12,016 bases of DNA from DATFXF01 sp035258565 (GTDB lineage: Bacteria > Acidobacteriota > Terriglobia > Acidiferrales > UBA7541): assembly GCA_035258565.1 (NCBI GenBank), contig DATFXF010000236.1:1-12016 (forward strand), in the 5' to 3' direction. The first letter of the stretch is position 1; each line of letters begins with the position of its first letter. The notes under the pieces are model-generated. The model ran no database searches and was not told the origin of the DNA. It saw nothing but the letters and a program-made list of their open reading frames with translations. Made by a program: the position numbers and the translations under genes. Below are positions 1-5,896 of the stretch, piece by piece.

Positions 1-701
1 CGGAGGAGGCTGTGCCCGAAAAGGCCAAGCGGCCCTGGCGCGACCTGAAAATCCAGATTGCGATTTGCCAAGCCATCGCCATGGCGCGTCGCTACGGTTG
101 GATGGTCGCCGTAGGCGCTGAAGACGTCAACTGCGTGCTGACCAAGACTGCCTTCGGTCTTGCGCCGCTCGTCGAGCACTATGCCGCCGGCCATCTCGCC
201 TGTGGGATGTACACCAAAACCGCCGAGGCCGGCGTGCGCACCGAAGAGGCCACGCATCGCTTGCCGGAAGGCAAATACGCGCACCTGCTGGTGGCCCCGG
301 CCGCGCGCGCGGACTTTGCGCCGGACGCGCTCGTGATCTACGGCAACTCCGCGCAAGTGATGCGCCTGGTCACCGCGGCACTATGGAAGCGCGGCGGCGC
401 CATCACCAGCTCGTTCACCGGACGCATCGATTGCTCGGACGAAATCATCCGCACGATGATGACGGGCGACTACCAGGTCATCCTGCCCTGCTATGGCGAC
501 CGCGTCTTCGGCCACACCGAGGACTGGGAGATGGCGTTCTCCCTGCCGGGTTCGAAGATGGAGGAGCTCGTCGAAGGCCTCGCGGGAACACACCAGGGAG
601 GAATTCGCTATCCCATTCCCTCGTTTTTGCGCTTTACGCCGCAATACCCCAACCACTACTACGAGCTCGAACGCATCTGGGCTGCGACAGAGCTGAAATG
701 A
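1..701 (+). CDS. DUF169 family protein, 5' truncated by window edge
   Basis: This is the C-terminal, larger part of a DUF169 (COG2043) protein, a family of unknown biochemical role. The open frame begins at nt 3 and stays open to the TGA at 699-701. A GTG at 12 follows GGAGGAGG and could be read as a start. However, family members normally carry an N-terminal segment with a PVAVK-type motif before the part seen here, so I think the gene starts upstream and the purine run simply encodes Glu-Glu. Counting from the GTG, conserved-looking pieces are ICQAIAMARRYG (18-29), EDVNC (37-41), LACGMY (62-67), TGRIDCSDE (136-144) and LPCYGDR (158-164, 'PCxGDR' type). Five cysteines (19, 41, 64, 141, 160) lie in or near these motifs, which could suit a metal or Fe-S cofactor, but that is inference. 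A Nudix gene starts 7 nt after the stop, so the two are probably co-transcribed. Confidence 0.8.
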   Translation, partial: EEAVPEKAKRPWRDLKIQIAICQAIAMARRYGWMVAVGAEDVNCVLTKTAFGLAPLVEHYAAGHLACGMYTKTAEAGVRTEEATHRLPEGKYAHLLVAPAARADFAPDALVIYGNSAQVMRLVTAALWKRGGAITSSFTGRIDCSDEIIRTMMTGDYQVILPCYGDRVFGHTEDWEMAFSLPGSKMEELVEGLAGTHQGGIRYPIPSFLRFTPQYPNHYYELERIWAATELK

Positions 702-708
702 GGCAGCC

Positions 709-1248
709 TTGGCAACACGACGCGCGAAAGTCCTAAGCAGCGTATTGGTTTACTCAGGCCCCGTCTTTGCGGTGCGCAGGGAGCGCGTCGTCGAGCCCGG
801 CGGGGTGAAGGCCACGCGCGACATCGTCACGCACTTCGGTTCCATCGTGTTGCTCCCCGTCCTGCGCGACGGGCGGCTGCTGCTGGTCCGCCAGTACCGC
901 CACGCCGTCCGCGGTTTTCTCTGGGAACTGGTTGCCGGCCGCATCGAGCCGGGCGAATCGCCGCTCCGAGCCGCGCAACGCGAATTGGTGGAAGAGACCG
1001 GCTATACCGCCCGGCGCTTCGGCAAGCTGCTCGAGATCGTCCCCACCCCGGGCTTCGTCAGCGAACGAATGCAGATCTACCTTGCCGAAGGCCTCGCTCC
1101 TGGCCCCTCGCGGCCGGAAGCCGATGAGCGCATCCGGACGCGGCGGTTCTCTCTTGGCCAACTCGAGGCCATGATTCGCCGCGGCACGCTTCGCGATGCC
1201 AAGTCCATCGCCGGGATTCTTTACTACGCGCGATTCTGTCGCAAGTAA
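709..1248 (+). CDS. Nudix hydrolase, ADP-ribose pyrophosphatase type
   Basis: This 179-residue protein is a cytosolic Nudix hydrolase, most likely cleaving ADP-ribose to AMP and ribose 5-phosphate. The Nudix box is complete at residues 77-99: Gly77, Glu83, then RELVEETGY (91-99), which fits G-x5-E-x7-REUxEExGU, with Glu92, Glu95 and Glu96 as metal ligands. Two further signs point to the ADPRase subfamily: RQYRHAV (61-67), and a proline (Pro114, in TPGFVSER) 16 residues after the box glycine. The length is normal for the family. The start is a TTG at 709 with GAGG at 700-703 as a modest ribosome binding site, overlapping the stop of the upstream DUF169 gene; TTG745 is a less likely alternative. 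The 7-nt gap to DUF169 suggests one operon. The exact substrate cannot be fixed from sequence, since GDP-mannose and other nucleoside diphosphate derivatives are used by relatives. Confidence 0.9.
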   Translation: MATRRAKVLSSVLVYSGPVFAVRRERVVEPGGVKATRDIVTHFGSIVLLPVLRDGRLLLVRQYRHAVRGFLWELVAGRIEPGESPLRAAQRELVEETGYTARRFGKLLEIVPTPGFVSERMQIYLAEGLAPGPSRPEADERIRTRRFSLGQLEAMIRRGTLRDAKSIAGILYYARFCRK

Positions 1249-1252
1249 GACG

Positions 1253-1279
1253 ACAGGAGACTGAAACCTACCTGTTTTT
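1253..1279 (+). terminator. possible weak intrinsic terminator after the Nudix gene
   Basis: ACAGG (1253-1257) can pair with CCTGT (1271-1275), and the right arm runs into five T residues (1275-1279). The site lies just after the Nudix stop codon, where a terminator would be expected. The stem is only 5 bp with a 13-nt loop, so it is a weak candidate. Confidence 0.3.
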
Positions 1280-1311
1280 CGGTTGTACACCAGAGCTCGG
1301 CTACTGGTTGA

Positions 1312-1462
1312 CGGGCTTCAAGGATAAGAAGCCTTTAGCCGACGGCAACAGTCTGTTGGCAAGCCCATCCGAGATGGCAGGGTAGCCCTACCTCCGAGTC
1401 TCACTGGTCACCGGCGGGCAGGCAGTAGATCACGCTACCAAAGGATTTTGGTACCAGTGAGA
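1312..1462. other. intergenic block of nested inverted repeats; candidate structured RNA
   Basis: The 329-nt gap between the Nudix gene and the next coding region (1249-1577) holds no convincing gene, but is rich in potential stems. These are GGCTTC 1314-1319 with GAAGCC 1328-1333, CAACA 1346-1350 with TGTTG 1354-1358, GCC(c)ATC 1363-1369 with GATGGC 1373-1378, and GGTAG 1381-1385 with CTACC 1388-1392. A perfect 10-bp pair joins TCTCACTGGT 1399-1408 to ACCAGTGAGA 1453-1462 and encloses a 7-bp hairpin, TACCAAA 1436-1442 with TTTGGTA 1447-1453, around GGAT. The density of stems suggests a non-coding RNA or a riboswitch-like leader for the gene at 1578. I could not match it to a riboswitch class I know, and stems are symmetric on both strands, so orientation is open. 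A decayed repeat element is the main alternative. Confidence 0.35.
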
Positions 1463-1577
1463 TCTAGACACTGCCAGTTCATTTTACGTGGCCAAGCGCA
1501 CTCCCGTCGCGCATGCTCGCTGAAAATGAATGAGGGTTTGTTTCCGGCCCTTCAAATGTTCCCCGAGATAGAGAGGG

Positions 1578-2072
1578 ATGGTCCAACTCTCTGGGTTCCG
1601 GAGTCCCGTTTGGTCCCTCTGGGGGATGAGCCTAGCAACCTTCGGCCAGGAAAGTGCCGGGTTCAAGGTGGACGTGGACGGGCTCAAAGACTTGAGTACG
1701 GCGCTGCTCGGCTTGTTCAATGGCGCTTCGGCCTTGCTCGTCGGCCAGAACGTTGAGGTCCGACGTGTAAGCGACGATGGCAGCTCGTCCAATCCGATTG
1801 TCGCCGACCGCGTAAAGTTAAAGATGTCGCGATTTACTGCGAAGGTCAAAGCCAAGGTGGAAGCCAACACCTTCACCGTGGACACCACCGCGATTGGCCT
1901 GTTCAAAGACAATGGGATCTCGGAGATCAAGGTCGACGCTTCACAGGCGAAATTTGACGGAGTCTCGAACGTAAATGGTCTCAACTCCGCCGACAGCGTC
2001 TCGCTGAGCGGCCTGCTGTTCAAGCAGCCGGGGGCCCCGCTGCTGGTAGCCAGGAAGGTCCGCAAGCGGTAA
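1578..2072 (+). CDS. DUF5666-like C-terminal module, probably a truncated remnant
   Basis: The product (164 residues if started at ATG1578) resembles the C-terminal part of DUF5666-like surface or secreted proteins common in Acidobacteriota. It has VGQNVEVRR near residues 55-63, ADRVKLKMSRF near 75-86, a TFTVD strand, and a closing VSLSGLLFKQ ... VARKVRKR. These are the repeated beta-strand segments of that family. Full-length relatives I know of carry a signal peptide and further domains upstream; here a TAG at 1569-1571 closes the frame, and no signal peptide is seen. The first 17 or so residues do not look like family sequence, so ATG1626 (Met-Ser-Leu-Ala) is an alternative start. GAGAGGG abuts ATG1578, which is too close for a good ribosome binding site. 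I infer a decayed or 5'-deleted gene that may still be translated. The function is unknown. A strong terminator follows 29 nt after the stop. Confidence 0.55.
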   Translation: MVQLSGFRSPVWSLWGMSLATFGQESAGFKVDVDGLKDLSTALLGLFNGASALLVGQNVEVRRVSDDGSSSNPIVADRVKLKMSRFTAKVKAKVEANTFTVDTTAIGLFKDNGISEIKVDASQAKFDGVSNVNGLNSADSVSLSGLLFKQPGAPLLVARKVRKR

Positions 2073-2101
2073 TCAGGCACCCTGCTCCCCAAGTCGGCTA
2101 G

Positions 2102-2140
2102 CGCGCCGTTCCAAATTGCTGGAACGGCGCGTTGCTTTTC
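2102..2140 (+). terminator. strong intrinsic terminator
   Basis: A perfect 12-bp GC-rich stem, CGCGCCGTTCCA (2102-2113) with TGGAACGGCGCG (2120-2131), closes a 6-nt loop AATTGC and is followed by TTGCTTTTC (2132-2140). It ends the transcript of the DUF5666-like gene and insulates the csp promoter downstream. The T tract is interrupted by GC, but the stem is very stable. Confidence 0.8.
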
Positions 2141-2206
2141 TGAACGCTCGCAATATTGGCGACAGGAAACGTGGGGTTGTTTACGGGGGGTTGTCGCAGT
2201 GCATCT

Positions 2207-2241
2207 CGGCTACCCCGTTGACTCCCCGGCTACCTGTTGAC
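2207..2241 (+). repeat. imperfect direct repeat over the csp -35 region
   Basis: CGGCTACCCCGTTGAC (2207-2222) is followed by CGGCTACCTGTTGAC (2227-2241). The second copy lacks one C and its TTGAC is the -35 box of the csp promoter. The offset is about two helical turns (20 nt at the left edge, 19 at the right), so this could be a tandem operator or a duplicated promoter half. A second, shorter direct repeat, GGGGTTGT, lies just upstream at 2173-2180 and 2187-2194. Confidence 0.5.
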
Positions 2242-2264
2242 AGCATTCGCGAGTTTGGTACACT
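2237..2264 (+). promoter_or_regulatory. sigma-70-type promoter of the cold-shock gene
   Basis: A perfect -35 TTGACA (2237-2242) and a -10 TACACT (2259-2264) are 16 nt apart, and the -10 is preceded by TGG (2256-2258), an extended -10. Transcription would start near 2271, giving a leader of roughly 88 nt before the TTG start of csp. Long leaders are typical of cold-shock mRNAs, where they act in temperature-dependent translation; that role here is inference. Confidence 0.65.
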
Positions 2265-2344
2265 CCCCCGCAATCGGCGGCCTTTGCTCGCGGAACACTC
2301 TCGAGGGGACAGAGGAAGCCCGGCGACAAGTCGAATCACAGCCG

Positions 2345-2351
2345 AAGGAGG
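2345..2351 (+). promoter_or_regulatory. ribosome binding site deciding the csp TTG start
   Basis: AAGGAGG, a near-perfect anti-16S match, ends 7 nt before TTG2359. It fixes the start of the cold-shock gene at a rare TTG codon rather than at upstream in-frame ATG or GTG codons. Confidence 0.75.
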
Positions 2352-2358
2352 AACGACG

Positions 2359-2565
2359 TTGAAGGTGACAGGGCGCGTAAAGTGGTTCAACAACTCCAAA
2401 GGGTACGGCTTTATCGGGCGGGACGATGGCGCCGATGTCTTCGTCCACTATACGGCTATCAACGGCGACGGCTATCGCTCCTTGCAGGAGGGTGATGCCG
2501 TTGAGTTTGAAATTGTGCAGGGGCAGAAGGGTCCGCAGGCTGCCAATGTGATGAAAATTCCCTGA
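2359..2565 (+). CDS. csp: cold-shock domain protein (CspA family)
   Basis: This is a 68-residue, single-domain cold-shock protein, a five-stranded OB-fold that binds single-stranded RNA and DNA and melts RNA structure in the cytoplasm. The family hallmark is complete: GRVKWFNNSKGYGFI (5-19) contains the RNP1 motif KGYGFI, and VFVHY (27-31) is RNP2. The domain then runs through LQEGDAVEFE to the usual QAANV near the C-terminus. The frame is open upstream to 2116, but I choose TTG at 2359 because a consensus AAGGAGG (2345-2351) lies 7 nt before it and the protein then has exactly family length. GTG2365 is a less likely alternative, as it would remove part of the first strand. The gene is monocistronic by appearance, with its own promoter at 2237-2264 and an upstream terminator. 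Whether it is cold-induced cannot be told from sequence. Confidence 0.93.
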   Translation: MKVTGRVKWFNNSKGYGFIGRDDGADVFVHYTAINGDGYRSLQEGDAVEFEIVQGQKGPQAANVMKIP

Positions 2566-2578
2566 GGCATCTGCCCAA

Positions 2579-2615
2579 CTCTGAGAGAGGCTCGAGGACA
2601 GGTCATTTCTCAGAG
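2579..2615. repeat. 8-bp inverted repeat downstream of csp
   Basis: CTCTGAGA (2579-2586) is repeated inverted as TCTCAGAG (2608-2615), with a 21-nt loop. A second small palindrome, CAGGG-G-CCCTG, follows at 2624-2634. They lie between csp and the GTPase gene and may stop or process the csp transcript. No T tract follows, so they are not a classical intrinsic terminator. Confidence 0.4.
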
Positions 2616-2677
2616 CTTGCCGGCAGGGGCCCTGGCGAGAGCGGTCCGCGCGTTCACTTCCGCCCTCCCGATTCTTC

Positions 2678-3664
2678 ATGCCGGCCAACCTCACGCCTGA
2701 GTACCGCGACGCCGAGCGCGCCTTCAAGGAAGCGTCGACTCCTGCGGAAAAGATTGCCGCGCTCGAGCACATGCTCGCGGTCATTCCCAAGCACAAAGGG
2801 ACGGAGAAAATGCAGGGCGAACTCCGCCGCCGATTGGCGCGGTTCAGGCAGGACGCCCAGCATGGGCGGAAGTCTGGCCCCGCGCGCGGCGCGCCGGTCT
2901 ATCGCATGGAAAAGGAGGGGGCGGGCCAGGTGGCGCTCGCAGGCGCACCGAACACGGGAAAGTCCGCGTTGGTCTGCCAACTCACCCATGCTGCGCCCGA
3001 AGTGGCCGACTATCCTTTCACCACCCGCATTCCCATCTGCGGCATGATGCCGTTTGAAGACATCCAGATCCAGCTCGTAGACTTGCCGCCGCTCGACCCC
3101 CAATTCGGCGAGCCCTGGGTACCGCAGACGATTCGCAGCGCCGATGCGGTCCTGCTGGTGGTCGATCTCGCGGCCCCCGAGTTGTTGGACGAGATCGAAA
3201 ATACGGTGACCCTGCTCGGGAAGGCAAAGATCCTTCTCGGGCAGCATGCGGCGCTTCCTTACGGCTGTGTGGCCAAGCCGGCGCTCGTGGTGGCAAACAA
3301 AGTGGATCTGCCGAGGGCTCGGGAGAATTTCGAAGCATTTACCGAACTCTATGCGGGGCGCTTCCCTGCCCTGGCCGCTTCTGCCGAAACTGGCGAGGGT
3401 TTAGAAGAGCTGAAGCGTGCCACGTTCGAGATGCTTGGCGTGCTTCGCGTCTATACCAAGGAGCCCGGCAAGAAGCCCGATCTCACCAAACCCTACGTGC
3501 TGCGCGCCAAGACCACCGTCGCTGACCTCGCCGCGCGCGTCCACAAGGATCTGCTTGCCAATCTCAAGTACGCGCGCGTGTGGGGCCACGGCAAGTTTGA
3601 AGGACAGATGGTTCATCGCGACCACGCGCTCTCGGACCGCGACATTGTCGAACTGCACACCTGA
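2678..3664 (+). CDS. DRG/Obg-like GTPase with C-terminal TGS domain
   Basis: This 328-residue GTPase resembles the DRG branch (COG1163) of the Obg family, best known from archaea and eukaryotes, where members associate with ribosomes. The order is: an N-terminal helical region whose IPKHKGTEKM (36-45) is typical of DRG proteins; a G domain with G1 GAPNTGKS (89-96), the switch I motif YPFTT (112-116), G4 NKVD (207-210) and G5 SAETG (235-239); and a TGS domain from about 256 to the end. The G3 motif, normally DxxG, reads DLPP (135-138), so the glycine that contacts the gamma-phosphate is replaced. The HTH-like insertion seen in some DRGs is not obvious, and the protein is shorter than eukaryotic DRG (about 365). 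ATG2678 is the first ATG in the conserved frame, but no clear ribosome binding site precedes it. A ribosome or RNA-linked role is inferred from the family. Confidence 0.88.
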   Translation: MPANLTPEYRDAERAFKEASTPAEKIAALEHMLAVIPKHKGTEKMQGELRRRLARFRQDAQHGRKSGPARGAPVYRMEKEGAGQVALAGAPNTGKSALVCQLTHAAPEVADYPFTTRIPICGMMPFEDIQIQLVDLPPLDPQFGEPWVPQTIRSADAVLLVVDLAAPELLDEIENTVTLLGKAKILLGQHAALPYGCVAKPALVVANKVDLPRARENFEAFTELYAGRFPALAASAETGEGLEELKRATFEMLGVLRVYTKEPGKKPDLTKPYVLRAKTTVADLAARVHKDLLANLKYARVWGHGKFEGQMVHRDHALSDRDIVELHT

Positions 3665-3728
3665 TTGAATTCGTGCGCTCTCTTCCAGAGGTGGGCACTT
3701 GGCCTGCGGCGCAAAGAGTAAGAAGGGA

Positions 3729-3786
3729 ATGATTCTGGCTGATTGCCAAGCGCTTGGACTTGGGCCAGTGCAGGAATCAGAATCAT
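3729..3786. repeat. long inverted repeat with an inner 12-bp palindrome
   Basis: ATGATTCTG (3729-3737) is perfectly inverted as CAGAATCAT (3778-3786), enclosing 40 nt. Inside lies a 12-bp palindrome, CCAAGCGCTTGG (3746-3757), and just downstream CGAGC-AC-GCTCG (3788-3799) forms another hairpin. This 249-nt gap (3665-3913) has no gene I can support. The repeats could terminate or process the GTPase transcript, or bind a dimeric regulator of polX. Confidence 0.4.
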
Positions 3787-3900
3787 GCGAGCACGCTCGT
3801 GGTCAAAAGCCCGATTGTCCTGGGGTCTCTGACCACACACCGCAGCTACTCTCCACGCTCTCGCTTCGGTCTGCATCTGTGTTTATCGGTGGTTCCGTCC

Positions 3901-3906
3901 TATAAT
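3901..3906 (+). promoter_or_regulatory. consensus -10 box (TATAAT) just upstream of polX
   Basis: A perfect TATAAT ends 7 nt before the ATG of polX at 3914. Transcription would begin at or next to the start codon, and no ribosome binding site can be seen, so the mRNA is predicted to be leaderless. No good -35 is found at the right distance (TGTGTT at 3878-3883 is the best placed), so strength is uncertain. Confidence 0.5.
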
Positions 3907-3913
3907 TCACGCC

Positions 3914-5728
3914 ATGGAAAACCGTGAAGTGGCCCGCATCTTGCGCGAGACCGCGCAATTGCTCGAGATCGATGGTGCGCAGATCGGCCGCTACCGCAGC
4001 TACGAGAAAGCTGCCGAGCTGATCCAGAGCCTTCCCGACTCCGTTGCCGAGCTTGCCAAAGACACAGAGAAGCTCACGGAGTTGCCCGGCATCGGCGAAC
4101 GCATGGCCGAGCATATCCGCGAGATCCTAAAAAAGGGCGACTACAGCCTGCGGCAGAAGCTCCTGAAGAAATACCCGCACACGCTGCTCGACCTACTCAC
4201 CTTGCAGTCGCTTGGCCCGAAGAAGGTCGCGCTGCTCTGGCGCACCTTCAAGGCGGGCACCGTCGAGCAGGTCGAGAAGCTCGCGCGCGAAGGAAAGCTG
4301 CGCGACTTGGTCGGCTTCGGCGAAAAAAGCGAGCAGAACATCCTGAAGGCGATCGAGGTCTTCAAGAAGTCCTCAGGCCGCTTCCACATCCATGTGGCCG
4401 ACCAGACGGCGACAAAGCTTTGCGCCTACATCGCCGAGCTCGGGAAGAGGGTCGATTCGGTGACACCGGCGGGCTCGCTCCGTCGCGGGAAGGAGACCAT
4501 CGGCGACCTTGACTTGCTGCTGACGCTTGCGGCGGGCAAGCGTTCAGCGAAGGAGCTTGACGCGATCTCGGACTACATTCTGAAGTACCCTGCAATTGAC
4601 CAGATTCTTGCGCGTGGCGAGAACAAAGTCAGCTTCCGCCTAGACAATGGCATGCAGGTGGACGTGCGCCTGCTTGAGAAGGAAAGCTTCGGCGCGGCGC
4701 TGCTCTACTTCACCGGTTCAAAAGAGCACAACGTGACGCTCCGCGGTCGAGCGAACAAGATGGGCCTCACGCTGAATGAATACGCTCTCGCAACGCTCAA
4801 GGAAGAGCGCCGCGTGGCCGGCAAGACCGAAGAGGAAATCTACGCGAAGCTTAAGCTCGATTACATCCCGCCGGAGATGCGCGAGAACACGGGCGAGATC
4901 GAAGCTGCCGAAACGCACCGCCTGCCCAAGTTGATCACGCGCGAGGACATCCGTGGCGATTTGCAAATGCACACCACGGCGAGCGACGGAAAAAACTCGA
5001 TCGAAGAGATGGCCGCGGCAGCTCGCGCGCTCGGCCACCAGTACATCGCGCTCACCGACCACAGCAAGGCAGTTACGGTGGCGAACGGCCTCGACGAAAA
5101 GCGCATGCAGGAGCAGATCAGGAAGATCCGAGCTGCGGACGGCCGCGGGCCGGGCATCCGCTTACTTGCCGGCATCGAGGTGGACGTCCTGAAAGACGGC
5201 CAGCTGGATATGGATGGGGAGATTCTTGAGCAGCTTGACGTCGTCGTGGCCTCCGTGCACTCCTACATGAACCTCGACCGCGCGGCGATGACTGAGCGCA
5301 TCCTGGCCGCCATCGAGAATCCCTATACGCAGATCATCGCGCACCCCACCGGGCGCCTTTTGCTCCGGCGCGACCCGTTCGACTACGACATGGAGAAAGC
5401 CCTCGATGCCGCGCGGAAGCACGGCGTGGCTATGGAGTGCAACTCCTACCCCGACCGGCTCGACCTCAAGGACACCTACCTGCGCATGGCCAAGGATCGC
5501 AGCGTGAAAATTATCGTCTCGACGGACTCACATAGCACCACGAACCTGCAGTTCATTCGTTACGGGGTGCAGATGGCCCGCCGCGGATGGCTCGAGAAGA
5601 AAGATGTGCTCAACACGCTGCCGGTTGAGCAATTCCTCGCGAGCTTGCGGGCCAAGCCTGGCTCTTCGCGTCAGCCAGGCTCAGGCGGAGGCCACAGGAA
5701 AGCCCATTCGGCCGTTGTGCGAGGTTGA
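3914..5728 (+). CDS. polX: DNA polymerase/3'-5' exonuclease PolX
   Basis: This 604-residue family X DNA polymerase has a C-terminal PHP nuclease and acts in base excision repair and gap filling. The N-terminal 8-kDa-like and fingers region has two helix-hairpin-helix motifs, LPGIGERMA (57-65) and near SLGPKKVALL (99-108). The palm carries GSLRRGKETIGDLDLLL (187-203) with catalytic Asp198 and Asp200, and Asp250 in MQVDVRLL. The PHP domain starts near 347: QMHTTASDG (351-359), TDHS (381-384), GIEVD (420-424), SVHS (447-450), AHPTGR (476-481), MECNSYPDRLD (507-517) and STDSH (536-540) supply the metal ligands. The first PHP histidine is Gln351, as I recall in other PolX proteins such as that of Thermus. 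The last 25 or so residues are Gly/Ser/Arg-rich and look like an extension past the usual end. The predicted transcript is leaderless. Confidence 0.95.
   Translation: MENREVARILRETAQLLEIDGAQIGRYRSYEKAAELIQSLPDSVAELAKDTEKLTELPGIGERMAEHIREILKKGDYSLRQKLLKKYPHTLLDLLTLQSLGPKKVALLWRTFKAGTVEQVEKLAREGKLRDLVGFGEKSEQNILKAIEVFKKSSGRFHIHVADQTATKLCAYIAELGKRVDSVTPAGSLRRGKETIGDLDLLLTLAAGKRSAKELDAISDYILKYPAIDQILARGENKVSFRLDNGMQVDVRLLEKESFGAALLYFTGSKEHNVTLRGRANKMGLTLNEYALATLKEERRVAGKTEEEIYAKLKLDYIPPEMRENTGEIEAAETHRLPKLITREDIRGDLQMHTTASDGKNSIEEMAAAARALGHQYIALTDHSKAVTVANGLDEKRMQEQIRKIRAADGRGPGIRLLAGIEVDVLKDGQLDMDGEILEQLDVVVASVHSYMNLDRAAMTERILAAIENPYTQIIAHPTGRLLLRRDPFDYDMEKALDAARKHGVAMECNSYPDRLDLKDTYLRMAKDRSVKIIVSTDSHSTTNLQFIRYGVQMARRGWLEKKDVLNTLPVEQFLASLRAKPGSSRQPGSGGGHRKAHSAVVRG
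5655..5681. repeat. 9-bp hairpin inside the 3' end of polX
   Basis: AGCCTGGCT (5655-5663) and its perfect inverse AGCCAGGCT (5673-5681) flank a 9-nt loop. The hairpin lies within the part of polX that encodes the non-conserved C-terminal tail. It looks like a former downstream hairpin now read as coding sequence. No T tract follows. A smaller stem, GAGGT 5721-5725 with ACCTC 5734-5738, straddles the polX stop codon. Confidence 0.5.
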
Positions 5729-5896
5729 GGCCGACCTCCGCCAAGAGCAAGAGATTGTTGCCTGCGGGCGACACCTGTCCTCCTCGGACAACACTCCTTG
5801 TCTTGCAGGCCCCGTCATCTCTTTGAATCTAAAGGGGACTGCGCTGGAGTGGGTCAGGCATTCGGCGTGCTTTCCTTCCCCCGCGAGGAGAGCGCG

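Noticed and set aside
1448..1756. A 102-codon plus-strand frame overlapping the DUF5666-like start
   Set aside because: It is Arg/Pro-rich with no family-like segment, and more than half lies out of frame within the better supported gene.
1484..2092. A 202-codon minus-strand frame opposite the DUF5666-like gene
   Set aside because: The plus-strand frame shows family-like strands and a proper terminator after it; the antisense product is Ser/Thr/Pro-rich without any motif and its start lies next to the terminator stem.
2116..2358. The 5' extension of the csp frame, giving a 149-residue protein
   Set aside because: The extra 81 residues cross the terminator loop, promoter and ribosome binding site, and the cold-shock domain alone has full family length from TTG2359.
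4964..4990. Gln in place of the first PHP histidine in PolX as a sign of a dead nuclease
   Set aside because: The same change is found, as I recall, in other active PolX proteins, and all other PHP metal-binding motifs are present.
5760..5820. A possible tRNA-like fold with GCCTGC and GCAGGC at its ends
   Set aside because: The arms are only 6 bp, there is no T-loop (TTCRANY) or D-loop consensus, and no CCA-compatible end.
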